From: Marinobacter sp050379415
GTDB lineage: Bacteria > Pseudomonadota > Gammaproteobacteria > Pseudomonadales > Oleiphilaceae
Assembly: GCF_050379415.1 (NCBI RefSeq)
Contig: NZ_JBNRLS010000003.1
Location: 62,001-126,000, forward strand
Length of the DNA: 64,000 nt
Direction of reading: 5' to 3'
In this document: in pieces, positions 33,189-42,418 of the stretch
How the letters are laid out: each line of letters opens with the position of its first letter
Numbering within the stretch: position 1 is the first letter of the stretch
Made by a program: the position numbers and the translations under genes
Notes under the pieces: model-generated
Told to the model about the DNA's origin: nothing
Databases searched by the model: none
The model's input: the letters and a program-made list of their open reading frames with translations, nothing else

Positions 33189-34439
33189 TCATTCCGGCAG
33201 ACAACTTTCAGGGGCGAGCTGGTCCTCCAGGGTTTCCCGGCGGCGAACCACGTGGACCTGGTCCCCGTCCACCATCAGCTCGGGGGGACGGTTACGGGTG
33301 TTGTAATTGGAACTCATCACAAAACCATAGGCGCCGGCGGAGCGAACTGCCAGCAAGTCTCCCGCCTGCAACCGCAAATGCCGGTCCTTGCCCAGGAAAT
33401 CCCCGGTTTCGCAGACCGGCCCCACCAGGTCCCAGGCTTTCTCTTCGCCGTCCTGATGTGGCCGGACCGGAATGATGGACTGCCAGGCGCTGTAAAGGGC
33501 CGGGCGAATCAGATCATTCATGGCGGCATCGATAATGGCAAAATTGCGGTGTTCCGTGCACTTCAGAAACTCGACACGGGTGACCAGAATCCCGGCGTTG
33601 GCGGCGATCGACCGCCCCGGCTCAACAATAAGCTCCAGGTTGCGATCACCCAGGCGTTCCGCCAGGGCCTTCACATAGTCCGACGGCTGGGGTGGTTGCT
33701 CCTGATCATAGGTCACCCCCAGACCACCCCCCATGTCCAGGTGACGGATCCGGACACCCTGTTCGGCCAGGGCATCAATCAGCGCCAGCACCCGGTCCAG
33801 AGCGTCCAGGAACGGCGACACGGAAGTGAGCTGCGATCCGATGTGGCAGTCCACACCATGGATCTCCAGGTTCGGCAAGGCCGCGGCCCTGGCGTAGACT
33901 TGCGGGGCCTCGGCGATATCGATCCCGAACTTGTTCTCTTTGAGACCGGTGGAGATATAAGGGTGAGTCCCGGCATCGACGTCCGGGTTGACCCGCAGGG
34001 AAATCGGGGCCTTCACCCCCAGCTCGCCGGCCACCTGGTTCAGACGGTCCAGTTCGGTATCCGATTCCACGTTAAAACAGCGTACCCCCGCCTCCAGGGC
34101 GCGCTTCATCTCCCACTCCTGCTTGCCGACGCCGGAGAACACCACCTTGCCGGCCTCACCGCCGGCCCGGAGTACCCGCTCGAGCTCACCCGCAGACACG
34201 ATATCGAAACCGGCCCCCTGTCGGGCCAGCACGTTCAGCACCGCCAGGTTGCTGTTGGCCTTGACGGCATAGCACACCAGGTGCGGGCGACCCTTCAGGG
34301 CATCGTCGTAGGCCCGGTAGTGGCGTTCGAGAGTAGCCCGCGAATAGATGTAGGCCGGCGTGCCGAAACGCTCGGCGATTTCGGAGACAGGGACGTCTTC
34401 GGCGTAGAGTTCGCCGTTACGGTAGTTGAAGTGGTCCAT
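33189..34439 (-). CDS. lysA: Diaminopimelate decarboxylase
   Basis: A 416-residue fold-III PLP enzyme making L-lysine from meso-diaminopimelate, the last lysine step. The PLP-lysine is in YAVKANSNLAVLNVLA near residue 60, the glycine-rich loop in HLDMGGGLGVTY and the second-subunit cysteine in VGPVCETGDFLGKD. The length fits the family. Located between lptM (35 bp) and dapF (14 bp) on the minus strand. Confidence 0.97.
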   Translation of the reverse strand: MDHFNYRNGELYAEDVPVSEIAERFGTPAYIYSRATLERHYRAYDDALKGRPHLVCYAVKANSNLAVLNVLARQGAGFDIVSAGELERVLRAGGEAGKVVFSGVGKQEWEMKRALEAGVRCFNVESDTELDRLNQVAGELGVKAPISLRVNPDVDAGTHPYISTGLKENKFGIDIAEAPQVYARAAALPNLEIHGVDCHIGSQLTSVSPFLDALDRVLALIDALAEQGVRIRHLDMGGGLGVTYDQEQPPQPSDYVKALAERLGDRNLELIVEPGRSIAANAGILVTRVEFLKCTEHRNFAIIDAAMNDLIRPALYSAWQSIIPVRPHQDGEEKAWDLVGPVCETGDFLGKDRHLRLQAGDLLAVRSAGAYGFVMSSNYNTRNRPPELMVDGDQVHVVRRRETLEDQLAPESCLPE

Positions 34440-34474
34440 GGATGTCCTGATTCGTTAAACGGGTGCGCGGTTGC

Positions 34475-34645
34475 TCAGTTATCATTCTGTTCACGGTCTT
34501 CCTCGGCCCGGCCGTCGGTCACGGCCTGTACTGCCTCGCTGGCGGCCGCCCCGCCCTGATCGCGGTACAATGGACCCTTCTGGCCACAACCAGCCAGCAA
34601 CAGGGTAAACACGAGGCTGAAGATCGCAAAAAATCGAAAAGGCAT
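34475..34645 (-). CDS. lptM: LptM-type small lipoprotein (LPS translocon maturation)
   Basis: A 56-residue lipoprotein. The signal peptide (FFAIFSLVFTLLL) ends in the lipobox LAGC with C20 as the lipidated cysteine, followed by GQKGPLY, the hallmark of the YifL/LptM family, which helps LptD mature correctly. The rest is acidic and probably flexible. ATG 34645 gives the complete signal; the frame opens further upstream. In Pseudomonas this gene (lppL) also precedes lysA. Confidence 0.92.
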   Translation of the reverse strand: MPFRFFAIFSLVFTLLLAGCGQKGPLYRDQGGAAASEAVQAVTDGRAEEDREQNDN

Positions 34646-34751
34646 GGGCGCCCCCGGAAAGTTGCTTTGGCGCAGTATACCTGACACCCATGGCAGCGGG
34701 CGAGACACGGCACCGGCCCCGAAGCTTCTTTTCCATGGCAGTATCAGTATC

Positions 34752-37229
34752 ATGGAGCCACTGACCGACACCCGAGGCTACCCGCACGTGAAAGAATTCG
34801 TGATTCGCCGCTACCGGCCAGACCAGACACCACAGGATGGTCGCCAGACCCTGCTGAGGATCGATGACGAAGGCACGGTAGTGCAGGTCGATCATCAGGC
34901 CGAGGCGGTCCTGGGTTACGAGGCCGGTGAGCTGGTGGGGCAACCGGTCCATCGCATCCTGGCTTCCCGCCAGGACGATCCGTTTGCGCCGGTGAACCGC
35001 CATCAGATCGAAGGTGGCCAGCATATCCTGGTGACCTTCCGGCACCGGGAAGGTTTCTTCTTCACCGCCCAGCTCAGTCTCAAGCAGGCCATCCACGATT
35101 CCGACCAGGCAGCGCGAGCCACCATCGCCCTGGCTGATGCTGCGCGAGTGGATCCCTGCCTGTTGAAATCCGCCGAGGACCTTGCCCGGTTCGGACTCTG
35201 GGAACTGGATATTGCCAGCAACGAGATGACCTGGAGTGAGGGCATCTACCAGCTGCTGGAGCTGCGTCCGGGCCTGGACATCACACCGGATCAGGCGCTG
35301 TTCTACTGCCAGGCCGGCCAGTCCAGGGTTCGGGCGCTGTTCCGGCGCTGCATACGCACCGGCCAGCCGTTTTCCCTGGAACTGAATGTTCTGACGGCAC
35401 GGCAGAAGCAGCGCCGTATGGCCCTGGATGGCCGGGCACTGCGCAAGGGAGGACGCATCCACCGCCTGGTCGGTACCCTGGTGGACCGCACCGCGATCAT
35501 GGAACAGGAAAAGGCCCTCGATCATTGCCATCGGCTTATGGAAGCCGCCGGACAGGCAACCCCTGACCTCGTGGCGGCGGTCGACACTCGGCTGACGCTC
35601 CTGCACTGCAACCAGTCCTACGCCAGCCAGTTCGCCCAGACCTTCGGCAAGACGCCTGCCGCCGGTGACAATCTCAGAGAACTGCTCCGGGACCACCCCA
35701 ACGAACGCCGGCTGATCGAACGGCTCTGGCAGCGGGCGTTCGAGCGGGGCAGCTTCGTGGTGGAGATGCCACTGGCCCACCAGAATCGCGAGCTGCCCGT
35801 CCACGAATTTCACTACCAACGCCTGACCAGCGCCCAGGGCGACATCCTCGGCGCCGTTCACGTTGGCCGTAACACCCACACCCGGATCAGCCAGAACGAA
35901 GCCGGTGACCGGATCCGCCGTGACCCGGTCACCGGCCTGATGAATCGCCGGGAATTCTTCGCCCGCCTGCTGCGGACTCTGGAACAGAAAAGCCACCGGG
36001 ACAGCATCGACAGCCTGCTGTACCTCGACCTGGATGACTTCAACCGATTCAACGAAACCGCCGGCAGTGGTACCTGCGACCGTTACCTGCGGGAGCTGGC
36101 CGGCAATCTGGGAGTGCGGATACGGCAACGGGATGCCCTGGCCCGGTTATCCGGGGACACCTTCGTACTGCTGATCGAGAACTGCCCGGAGCCCCGGGCC
36201 CGTAGAATTGCCGACGATATCCGGGAACTGGTTCGCAGCTTTGTCTTCGAATGGCAGGGCAGCAAGCTGCAGACCACCGTCAGCGGCGGTCTGCTGGTAA
36301 TCGAGAACGAATTCCCGAACGATCCGGAAAAACTGCTGATCCAGGCCGCCGACCTGTGTCATACCGCCAAGACCTCCGGCCGCAACCGGATCCACACGGC
36401 TCGGGCTATCGCCTCCAGCATGGACGAAGACCTGATTGCCAAGCGGCTCGACCAGATCCGCGAGGCCCTGGACAACGACCGGCTGCTGCTCGAATACCAG
36501 GCGTTGAAGCCCGTCGCCAGCGCTACCTGGGGTGACCATATCGAGATATTATGCCGCATCCCTGCGCTTCGGGACGGCCAGATCCAACTTCAACCGGACC
36601 AGTTTCTGCCGGTCACCGAACGCTTCGATCTGGCCAAACGCCTGGACCGTCAGGTGATCCGGCAAACCCTCGACTGGCTGTCGCAACACAAGCTGCTGGA
36701 GCCGCGCATCAAGTATTGCGGCTTCAACCTGTCCATCACCAGCGTGCTCGATGACACCTTCCCCGACTTTCTGGAAGCCGAACTGGCCAACTCGCCGTTC
36801 TCGCCGGAATACTTTTGCCTGGAGATTCGCGAGGAACATGCCACCCAGTATCCGGACGACGTCGCCATCCTGTGCGACGCCCTGCACAAGATTGGCTGCC
36901 GGGTGGCGCTGGAAGGGGCGGGAGCTTCGGTGGAAAGTTACAGCCTGGCGGCAAAATTGCCGGTGGACATCATCAAACTGGACCGCAGGATGATGGAAAA
37001 GCTGGAGGAGGACCCGGTGCAACAGGTGATGGTGGAAGCCTTGCACCGGATCGCCGAGGCGGCGGGGAAAACCACGGTCGCTACCCACATCGAAAGCGAC
37101 CATACCCTGCGGAGAGTGCGGACCCTCGGGATCCATTTCGGCCAGGGCTCCCATCTGGAAGATCCCCGGCCACTGGAGGACCTGACTCCGGCCGTGGTAG
37201 GCCTCTCATCCGGTCACCCGGGCGGCTGA
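34752..37229 (+). CDS. PAS-GGDEF-EAL protein with degenerate catalytic motifs
   Basis: About 825 residues. Three PAS-like domains (residues 35-110, 135-250 and 255-380, rough) precede a GGDEF domain (about 395-555) and an EAL domain (about 570-815). The GGDEF motif reads SGDTF, so cyclase activity is unlikely. In the EAL domain the first glutamate survives as EIL, but the DDFG metal motif is replaced (ALEGAGAS), so phosphodiesterase activity is doubtful. The pattern resembles FimX, a c-di-GMP effector of type IV pili. The start codon is uncertain: ATG 34752 has a weak ribosome-binding site. Confidence 0.85.
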   Translation: MEPLTDTRGYPHVKEFVIRRYRPDQTPQDGRQTLLRIDDEGTVVQVDHQAEAVLGYEAGELVGQPVHRILASRQDDPFAPVNRHQIEGGQHILVTFRHREGFFFTAQLSLKQAIHDSDQAARATIALADAARVDPCLLKSAEDLARFGLWELDIASNEMTWSEGIYQLLELRPGLDITPDQALFYCQAGQSRVRALFRRCIRTGQPFSLELNVLTARQKQRRMALDGRALRKGGRIHRLVGTLVDRTAIMEQEKALDHCHRLMEAAGQATPDLVAAVDTRLTLLHCNQSYASQFAQTFGKTPAAGDNLRELLRDHPNERRLIERLWQRAFERGSFVVEMPLAHQNRELPVHEFHYQRLTSAQGDILGAVHVGRNTHTRISQNEAGDRIRRDPVTGLMNRREFFARLLRTLEQKSHRDSIDSLLYLDLDDFNRFNETAGSGTCDRYLRELAGNLGVRIRQRDALARLSGDTFVLLIENCPEPRARRIADDIRELVRSFVFEWQGSKLQTTVSGGLLVIENEFPNDPEKLLIQAADLCHTAKTSGRNRIHTARAIASSMDEDLIAKRLDQIREALDNDRLLLEYQALKPVASATWGDHIEILCRIPALRDGQIQLQPDQFLPVTERFDLAKRLDRQVIRQTLDWLSQHKLLEPRIKYCGFNLSITSVLDDTFPDFLEAELANSPFSPEYFCLEIREEHATQYPDDVAILCDALHKIGCRVALEGAGASVESYSLAAKLPVDIIKLDRRMMEKLEEDPVQQVMVEALHRIAEAAGKTTVATHIESDHTLRRVRTLGIHFGQGSHLEDPRPLEDLTPAVVGLSSGHPGG

Positions 37230-37250
37230 CCCGGGAGCCGGAAATCCCGC

Positions 37251-38660
37251 TCAGCCCATCAGTTTCCGGGCCCGGGCAACTGCCGCACGCACCTGCTCCG
37301 GTGCCGTACCACCCAGGTGGTTGCGGGCCTGGACGGAGCCTTCGAGGGTGAGCACATCAAACACATCCTCACCGATCACGTCCGAAAACTGCCGCAACTC
37401 CTCCAGAGTCATGTCGGACAGGTCGCGGCCTTCCGCCACACCGAAGGCCACCGACTTGCCAACGATCTCGTGGGCATCCCGGAACGGTACGCCTTTCTTG
37501 ACCAGGTAGTCCGCCAGGTCGGTGGCGGTGGAGAAACCACGTTTGGCCGCCACCCGCATATTGTCCGCCTTGGAACGAATCGCGGGGATCATGTCCGCGT
37601 AGGCCTTCAGGCAGCCCTTGACGGTGTCGACAGTATCGAACAACGGTTCCTTGTCTTCCTGGTTGTCCTTGTTGTAAGCCAGCGGCTGGCTCTTCATCAG
37701 GGTCAGCAGGCTGATGAGGTGACCATTGACCCGACCGGTCTTGCCACGCACCAGCTCCGGCACATCCGGGTTCTTTTTCTGGGGCATGATGGACGAACCG
37801 GTGCAGAACCGGTCCGGCAGATCGATAAAATCGAACTGGGCCGAGGTCCACAGCACCAGTTCCTCGCTGAACCGGGACAGGTGGGTCATCAGCAGCGCTG
37901 CGAAACTGCAGAACTCGATGGCAAAATCCCGGTCACTGACCGAATCCAGAGAGTTCTCGGTGGGCCGGTCAAAGCCCAGCAACCGGGCGGTCATGTCCCG
38001 GTCGATGGGGTAGGTGGTACCCGCCAGGGCAGCGGCACCCAGGGGCATCACGTTGACCCGCTTGCGGCAGTCCTGCAGGCGCTCACCATCGCGAACCAGC
38101 ATTTCGTACCAGGCCAGCAGATGGTGACCGAAGGTGACCGGCTGGGCAGTCTGCAGGTGAGTGAAGCCGGGCATGATGGTGTCGGCCTCGCGCTCGGCCA
38201 GATCCAGCAGGCCGGTTTGCAGGCGCTTCAGTTCGTCGGCGATGACGTCGATCTCGTCGCGCAGATAAAGGCGGATATCAGTGGCCACCTGGTCATTCCG
38301 GCTGCGACCGGTATGCAGCTTCTTGCCGGTAATGCCGATACGGTCGGTCAGCCGTGCCTCGACATTCATGTGCACATCTTCCAGGCTCACGGACCACTCG
38401 AACTTGCCGGCCTCAATGTCGGCCTTCACACCCTTCAGCCCCTCGATGATCTGGTCCCGCTCCTCGGTGGTGAGCACGCCCACTTCCGCCAGCATGGTGG
38501 CGTGGGCAATGGAACCGGTGATGTCGTGGTGATACAGGCGCTGGTCAAAACCCACGGACGCGGTGAACCGCTCGACAAAGGCATCGGTGGGCTCGCTGAA
38601 GCGCCCGCCCCAGGGTTTTTCGGAGGATGTGGTCTGGTCAGACTTTTTCTGATCCGTCAT
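37251..38660 (-). CDS. argH: Argininosuccinate lyase
   Basis: A 469-residue fumarase/aspartase-superfamily enzyme cleaving argininosuccinate to arginine and fumarate. Signature GSSIMPQKKNPDVPELVRGK is intact, together with HTGRSRNDQVATDIRLY and GFTHLQTAQPVTFGHHL. Length and start (ATG 38660, AGGAAAG upstream) are normal. It is convergent with the PAS-GGDEF-EAL gene and divergent from algZ, as in Pseudomonas. Confidence 0.97.
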   Translation of the reverse strand: MTDQKKSDQTTSSEKPWGGRFSEPTDAFVERFTASVGFDQRLYHHDITGSIAHATMLAEVGVLTTEERDQIIEGLKGVKADIEAGKFEWSVSLEDVHMNVEARLTDRIGITGKKLHTGRSRNDQVATDIRLYLRDEIDVIADELKRLQTGLLDLAEREADTIMPGFTHLQTAQPVTFGHHLLAWYEMLVRDGERLQDCRKRVNVMPLGAAALAGTTYPIDRDMTARLLGFDRPTENSLDSVSDRDFAIEFCSFAALLMTHLSRFSEELVLWTSAQFDFIDLPDRFCTGSSIMPQKKNPDVPELVRGKTGRVNGHLISLLTLMKSQPLAYNKDNQEDKEPLFDTVDTVKGCLKAYADMIPAIRSKADNMRVAAKRGFSTATDLADYLVKKGVPFRDAHEIVGKSVAFGVAEGRDLSDMTLEELRQFSDVIGEDVFDVLTLEGSVQARNHLGGTAPEQVRAAVARARKLMG

Positions 38661-38760
38661 GGTCTATCTTTCCTGCTGACGGCCCGGCATCATCTGCGGG
38701 CAACGGGTACATTTGATGTGGCGGGATTATAGCATTCTGACCGGTGCAAAGGAGACACCC

Positions 38761-39804
38761 CTGAACGGCGACAAAAGTGTGAGCAGTCAAGATTTCTTCG
38801 TCCCGGATCTGTGCCGGGTCCGGGCCGTATTCCTGCTTCTGGTCACCAGCGAACTGTTCGTGCTGGTGCTGTCGATCGTGCAGACCGAGACCGGCTGGAT
38901 CGACTGGAACTACTTCGGCCTGCTGTCCCTGTTCGTACAGTGGACCACCCTCACCAGCGCCGCCCTGATCTGCCTGCTTCGCGGCCGCCTGGCGCGGATG
39001 ACGGTCACCCGTTCAACCCTGCTCATCGTTGCCATTGTGCTCGCCGATGTCCTCGCCTTCAGCCTGTTTGCCGACCGGGTCCTGCATCCGGAGCCCGGCG
39101 TCACCAAATGGCAGGGCATTGCCAAGAAGCTGCTGGTGGCGTTATTGATTGTGCTTATGGTGTTGCGCTACTTCTATCTCCAGCACCAGTGGCAGGCCCA
39201 GCGGGAAGCCGAGATGGGGTCCCGGCTGGCGGCGCTGCAGGCGCGGATCCAGCCACACTTCCTGTTCAACAGTATGAATACCATCGCCAGCCTGATTGCC
39301 ACCCGCCCCGAACAGGCCGAAGAAGCCGTACTGGATCTCTCCGAACTGTTCCGGGCCAGCTTGCGCACCTCCGACCAGCTGATCCCCCTGGCCCGGGAAC
39401 TGGAACTGTGCCAGCGTTACCTCGCCATCGAGAGTCTGCGCCTGGGTGCTCGCCTGCAGGTGGATTGGGCTGTCAGCCCGGGACTGGAACACCAGGCCAT
39501 TCCGCCATTGACCCTGCAGCCGCTGATCGAGAATGCCATTTACCATGGCATACAGCCACGGCCGGAAGGGGGCACCGTCCGAATCGAGATTTCGGCCGGG
39601 GGTGAGTTTGTCTACCTGATGGTGCAGAATCCGAAACCGGAACAGGACCAGCGACGTCACCGGGGTAACCGCATCGCACTGGCGAACATCCAGTCACGGT
39701 TGCAGGCACTGTTCGGCGAGCCGGCCGTGCTCAAGCACAGCCATCAGCACGAGACCTACACCGTGACCCTGCGCCTGCCCCGGCGGAAGGCAAGCCAACA
39801 GTAG
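38761..39804 (+). CDS. algZ: AlgZ/FimS-type sensor histidine kinase
   Basis: About 347 residues. The N-terminal half has four membrane spans (VFLLLVTSELFVLVLS, then LTSAALICLL, then LLIVAIVLADVLAFSLF, then LLVALLIVLMVLRYF). The kinase part is of the PF06580 type, with QPHFLFNSMNTIASLI containing the phospho-accepting histidine and an ATPase N-box PLIENAIYHGIQP. In Pseudomonas AlgZ (FimS) acts with AlgR on alginate and type IV pili. CTG at 38761 lies exactly 6 nt after AAAGGAG and is the best start; GTG 38779 is an alternative. No ATG in the frame has a ribosome-binding site. Confidence 0.9.
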   Translation: MNGDKSVSSQDFFVPDLCRVRAVFLLLVTSELFVLVLSIVQTETGWIDWNYFGLLSLFVQWTTLTSAALICLLRGRLARMTVTRSTLLIVAIVLADVLAFSLFADRVLHPEPGVTKWQGIAKKLLVALLIVLMVLRYFYLQHQWQAQREAEMGSRLAALQARIQPHFLFNSMNTIASLIATRPEQAEEAVLDLSELFRASLRTSDQLIPLARELELCQRYLAIESLRLGARLQVDWAVSPGLEHQAIPPLTLQPLIENAIYHGIQPRPEGGTVRIEISAGGEFVYLMVQNPKPEQDQRRHRGNRIALANIQSRLQALFGEPAVLKHSHQHETYTVTLRLPRRKASQQ

Positions 39805-39817
39805 TTGATGAAAACCA

Positions 39818-40597
39818 ATGAGCAGATCAGACGCCATGACCGCAAACGGCAACCACAACCTGGACATCCTGATTGCCGATGATGAACCCCTGGCCAGGGA
39901 ACGCCTGCGGCGACTGGTTGACGCCCTGCCCGGCTATCGGATTTGCGGTGAAGCCGCTGATGGCGACAGCACACTTCAGAAGGTCGCCGAGCTGGAGCCG
40001 GACATTCTGTTGCTGGATATCCGCATGCCAGGCATGGATGGCATGGAGGCGGCGGCTCGCCTGAGCCAGCTGGAGCACCCGCCGGCCCTGGTTTTCTGTA
40101 CCGCCTACGACCATTACGCCATCCAGGCATTCGACGTCCAGGCCACCGCCTACCTGTTGAAACCGGTGCGCAAGGAAGCCCTGGCCGAGGCCCTGGAGCG
40201 GGTCGGCCGGGTCAACCGGGTCCAGCGCCAGCAGCTGGCCGGCAACAGCAAACAGAGGAACGATCAGTTGGCGGTCCGGACCCACCGGGGCACGGAGCTG
40301 ATCGACCTGACGGACATTCTCTACTGCGAGGCGGACCAGAAGTACGTCACCATCCATCACCTGGGCGGCGAGACGGTGTCCGACTACACCCTCAAGGAGC
40401 TGGAAGCCAGTTACCCAGACCAGTTCCTGAGGATTCACCGCAACACCCTGGTCGGGGTCCGGTTCATCAAGGCACTGGAGCGCACGACCGAAGGCCAGAA
40501 CCGGATCATTCTGCGGGACAGGCCCGAGCGTCTGGCGGTCAGCCGACGCCACGCCGCCGATGCGCGCCAGTGGTTGCAGGATCACCAGCCCGGCTGA
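39818..40597 (+). CDS. algR: AlgR-type LytTR response regulator
   Basis: A 259-residue regulator. The receiver domain has acidic residues in ILIADDEPLARERLRRL, the phosphoacceptor in ILLLDIRMPGMDG and the lysine in LLKPVRKEAL. The C-terminal LytTR DNA-binding domain contains LYCEADQKYVTIHH and IHRNTLVGVRFI. It is 13 bp after algZ, the expected partner kinase. The start is ATG 39818, though ATG 39836 is possible; neither has a strong ribosome-binding site. Confidence 0.95.
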   Translation: MSRSDAMTANGNHNLDILIADDEPLARERLRRLVDALPGYRICGEAADGDSTLQKVAELEPDILLLDIRMPGMDGMEAAARLSQLEHPPALVFCTAYDHYAIQAFDVQATAYLLKPVRKEALAEALERVGRVNRVQRQQLAGNSKQRNDQLAVRTHRGTELIDLTDILYCEADQKYVTIHHLGGETVSDYTLKELEASYPDQFLRIHRNTLVGVRFIKALERTTEGQNRIILRDRPERLAVSRRHAADARQWLQDHQPG

Positions 40598-40675
40598 CTG
40601 CGGTTTTCACGACGGGACATTTCTGCCGTCACGCGTTAACCTTGGCGAACATTTTCCCAACCGACAGTGAGTGCC

Positions 40676-41617
40676 ATGTCCAAACGTACCCTTCGCATCG
40701 CAACCCGCAGCAGCGCCCTTGCGCTCTGGCAGGCAGAACACATCAAGGCCGAACTGGAACGCCTGCACGATAACGTGAGCGTTGAACTGGTGAAGATCAA
40801 GACCCAGGGCGACAAGATCCTGGACGTGCCGCTGGCCAAGATCGGGGGCAAGGGTCTGTTCGTGAAGGAACTCGAGGAAGCCATGCTCGACGGTCGTGCT
40901 GACCTGGCCGTGCACTCCATGAAAGATGTGCCCATGGAGTTCCCGGAAGGTCTGGGACTGGTGGCCATCTGCGAGCGTGAGGATCCAACCGACGCCTTCG
41001 TCAGCAACAAGTATGAGACCGTGGATGCCCTCCCCGACGGAGCCGTGGTCGGTACCGCCAGCCTGCGCCGGGAAGCCCAGCTGCGCGCCTACCGCCCCGA
41101 TCTGCAGATCAGGGTCCTGCGCGGGAATGTAAATACCCGGCTGTCAAAGCTCGACGCCGAGGAATACGACGCTATCGTGCTGGCGAGCTCCGGCCTCAAG
41201 CGCCTGGGTTTCCACAACCGTATCCGTTACTGCCTGCCGGACACCGTTTCCTTGCCGGCCGTCGGCCAGGGCGCCCTTGGCATCGAATGCCGGGTGGACG
41301 ACACCGAACTGCTGAAACTGATCGCTCCTCTGAACCACACCGACACGTGGGACCGGGTCAGTGCCGAGCGGGCACTGAACCGTCGCCTCGAAGGCGGCTG
41401 CCAGGTTCCCATCGCCGCCTATGCCCTGCTGGAAGACGAAGACACCCTCTGGCTGCGCGGACTGGTGGGCGCGGTCAACGGCGAGCAGATCTTCCGGGTG
41501 GAAGGCAGAGCGCCCCGGGGCGAAGGCGAACGCCTGGGCCGGGAACTCGCCGAAGACCTGCTGGCCATGGGGGCAGACAAGGTACTGGCGGAAATTTATG
41601 GTCATACCCCACGCTAA
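40676..41617 (+). CDS. hemC: Hydroxymethylbilane synthase
   Basis: A 313-residue porphobilinogen deaminase that links four porphobilinogens into hydroxymethylbilane, the first tetrapyrrole intermediate of haem synthesis. The RIATRSSALALWQAEH entry, the dipyrromethane cofactor cysteine in LEGGCQVPIAAYAL and the QVRLRRE-type block (TASLRREAQLRAYRPDLQ) are all intact. ATG 40676 gives the conserved N-terminus; an upstream GTG adds three residues. HemD overlaps its end by 20 bp. Confidence 0.97.
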   Translation: MSKRTLRIATRSSALALWQAEHIKAELERLHDNVSVELVKIKTQGDKILDVPLAKIGGKGLFVKELEEAMLDGRADLAVHSMKDVPMEFPEGLGLVAICEREDPTDAFVSNKYETVDALPDGAVVGTASLRREAQLRAYRPDLQIRVLRGNVNTRLSKLDAEEYDAIVLASSGLKRLGFHNRIRYCLPDTVSLPAVGQGALGIECRVDDTELLKLIAPLNHTDTWDRVSAERALNRRLEGGCQVPIAAYALLEDEDTLWLRGLVGAVNGEQIFRVEGRAPRGEGERLGRELAEDLLAMGADKVLAEIYGHTPR

Positions 41618-42410
41618 TCAGCCTTGGCTGTCCGGCCGGCGGGTCCTGATCTGCCGGCCGGAACCGGAAGCCGGCCGCCTTGCGCGAGCCTTTGAATCCG
41701 CCGGCGCCGAAACCCGGATCCTGCCGCTGATCGATCGTGAGCCGCTACCGGAATCCCCGGAAAACCGCACCACGATCCTTAACCTGGACCAGTTTACCCA
41801 CGTCATTGCCGTCAGCCCCTACGCCGCCCGCCGGCTGCTGGAGGAAATCGACACCTGGTGGCCCCAGATTCCCATGGGGCTCCGCTGGTATGCAGTCGGA
41901 GCGGGAACCGCGGCGGTCCTCGCCGGTCACGGCCTGTCGGTGCGCCGGCCAGCGAGCGGCTGGACCAGCGAAGCCCTGCTGGAACTCCCTTCCCTGGCCC
42001 GACCGGAGGGAGAACGGGTATTGATTGCCAGGGGCGAGGACGGCCGTGAACTGATCCGCCAGACCCTGGAATCGAGAGGCGCAAGGGTCACCATGCTGCC
42101 CCTGTATCGCCGATTCTGCCCGGACCACTCCCCGGAGCAAGTGAACCTTGCCCTCGGCCAGTTCGCGCCGGAGGTTATCGTCGCACTGTCCGGGGAAACC
42201 TTGAACAATCTCATCGCACTATGTGCGAAGAGCGGCCATAATCTATACGATAGGTTACTGATCGTTCCCGCCGAACGCGTGGCCCAGACGGCCCGGGAGG
42301 CGGGATTCGAGAAACCGTGTGTACCAGGAAGTCTTGCCGATAATGACATCGTGGCCACTGTTGCAGCACAGCTTTATGGCAGAAACGGTGGCGCCGCAAA
42401 TAAAACGTAA
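41598..42410 (+). CDS. hemD: Uroporphyrinogen-III synthase
   Basis: A 270-residue enzyme that closes and inverts ring D of hydroxymethylbilane to uroporphyrinogen III. The family is poorly conserved. Recognisable are the N-terminal RRVLICRPEPEAGRLARAFESAGAE block and the second-domain blocks AVSPYAARRLLEEI, RVLIARGEDGRELIRQTLESRGARV and IVALSGETLNNLIAL. ATG 41598 overlaps the hemC stop by 20 bases. Its stop overlaps the ribosome-binding site of hemX. Confidence 0.93.
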   Translation: MVIPHANQPWLSGRRVLICRPEPEAGRLARAFESAGAETRILPLIDREPLPESPENRTTILNLDQFTHVIAVSPYAARRLLEEIDTWWPQIPMGLRWYAVGAGTAAVLAGHGLSVRRPASGWTSEALLELPSLARPEGERVLIARGEDGRELIRQTLESRGARVTMLPLYRRFCPDHSPEQVNLALGQFAPEVIVALSGETLNNLIALCAKSGHNLYDRLLIVPAERVAQTAREAGFEKPCVPGSLADNDIVATVAAQLYGRNGGAANKT

Positions 42411-42418
42411 GGACGCCC

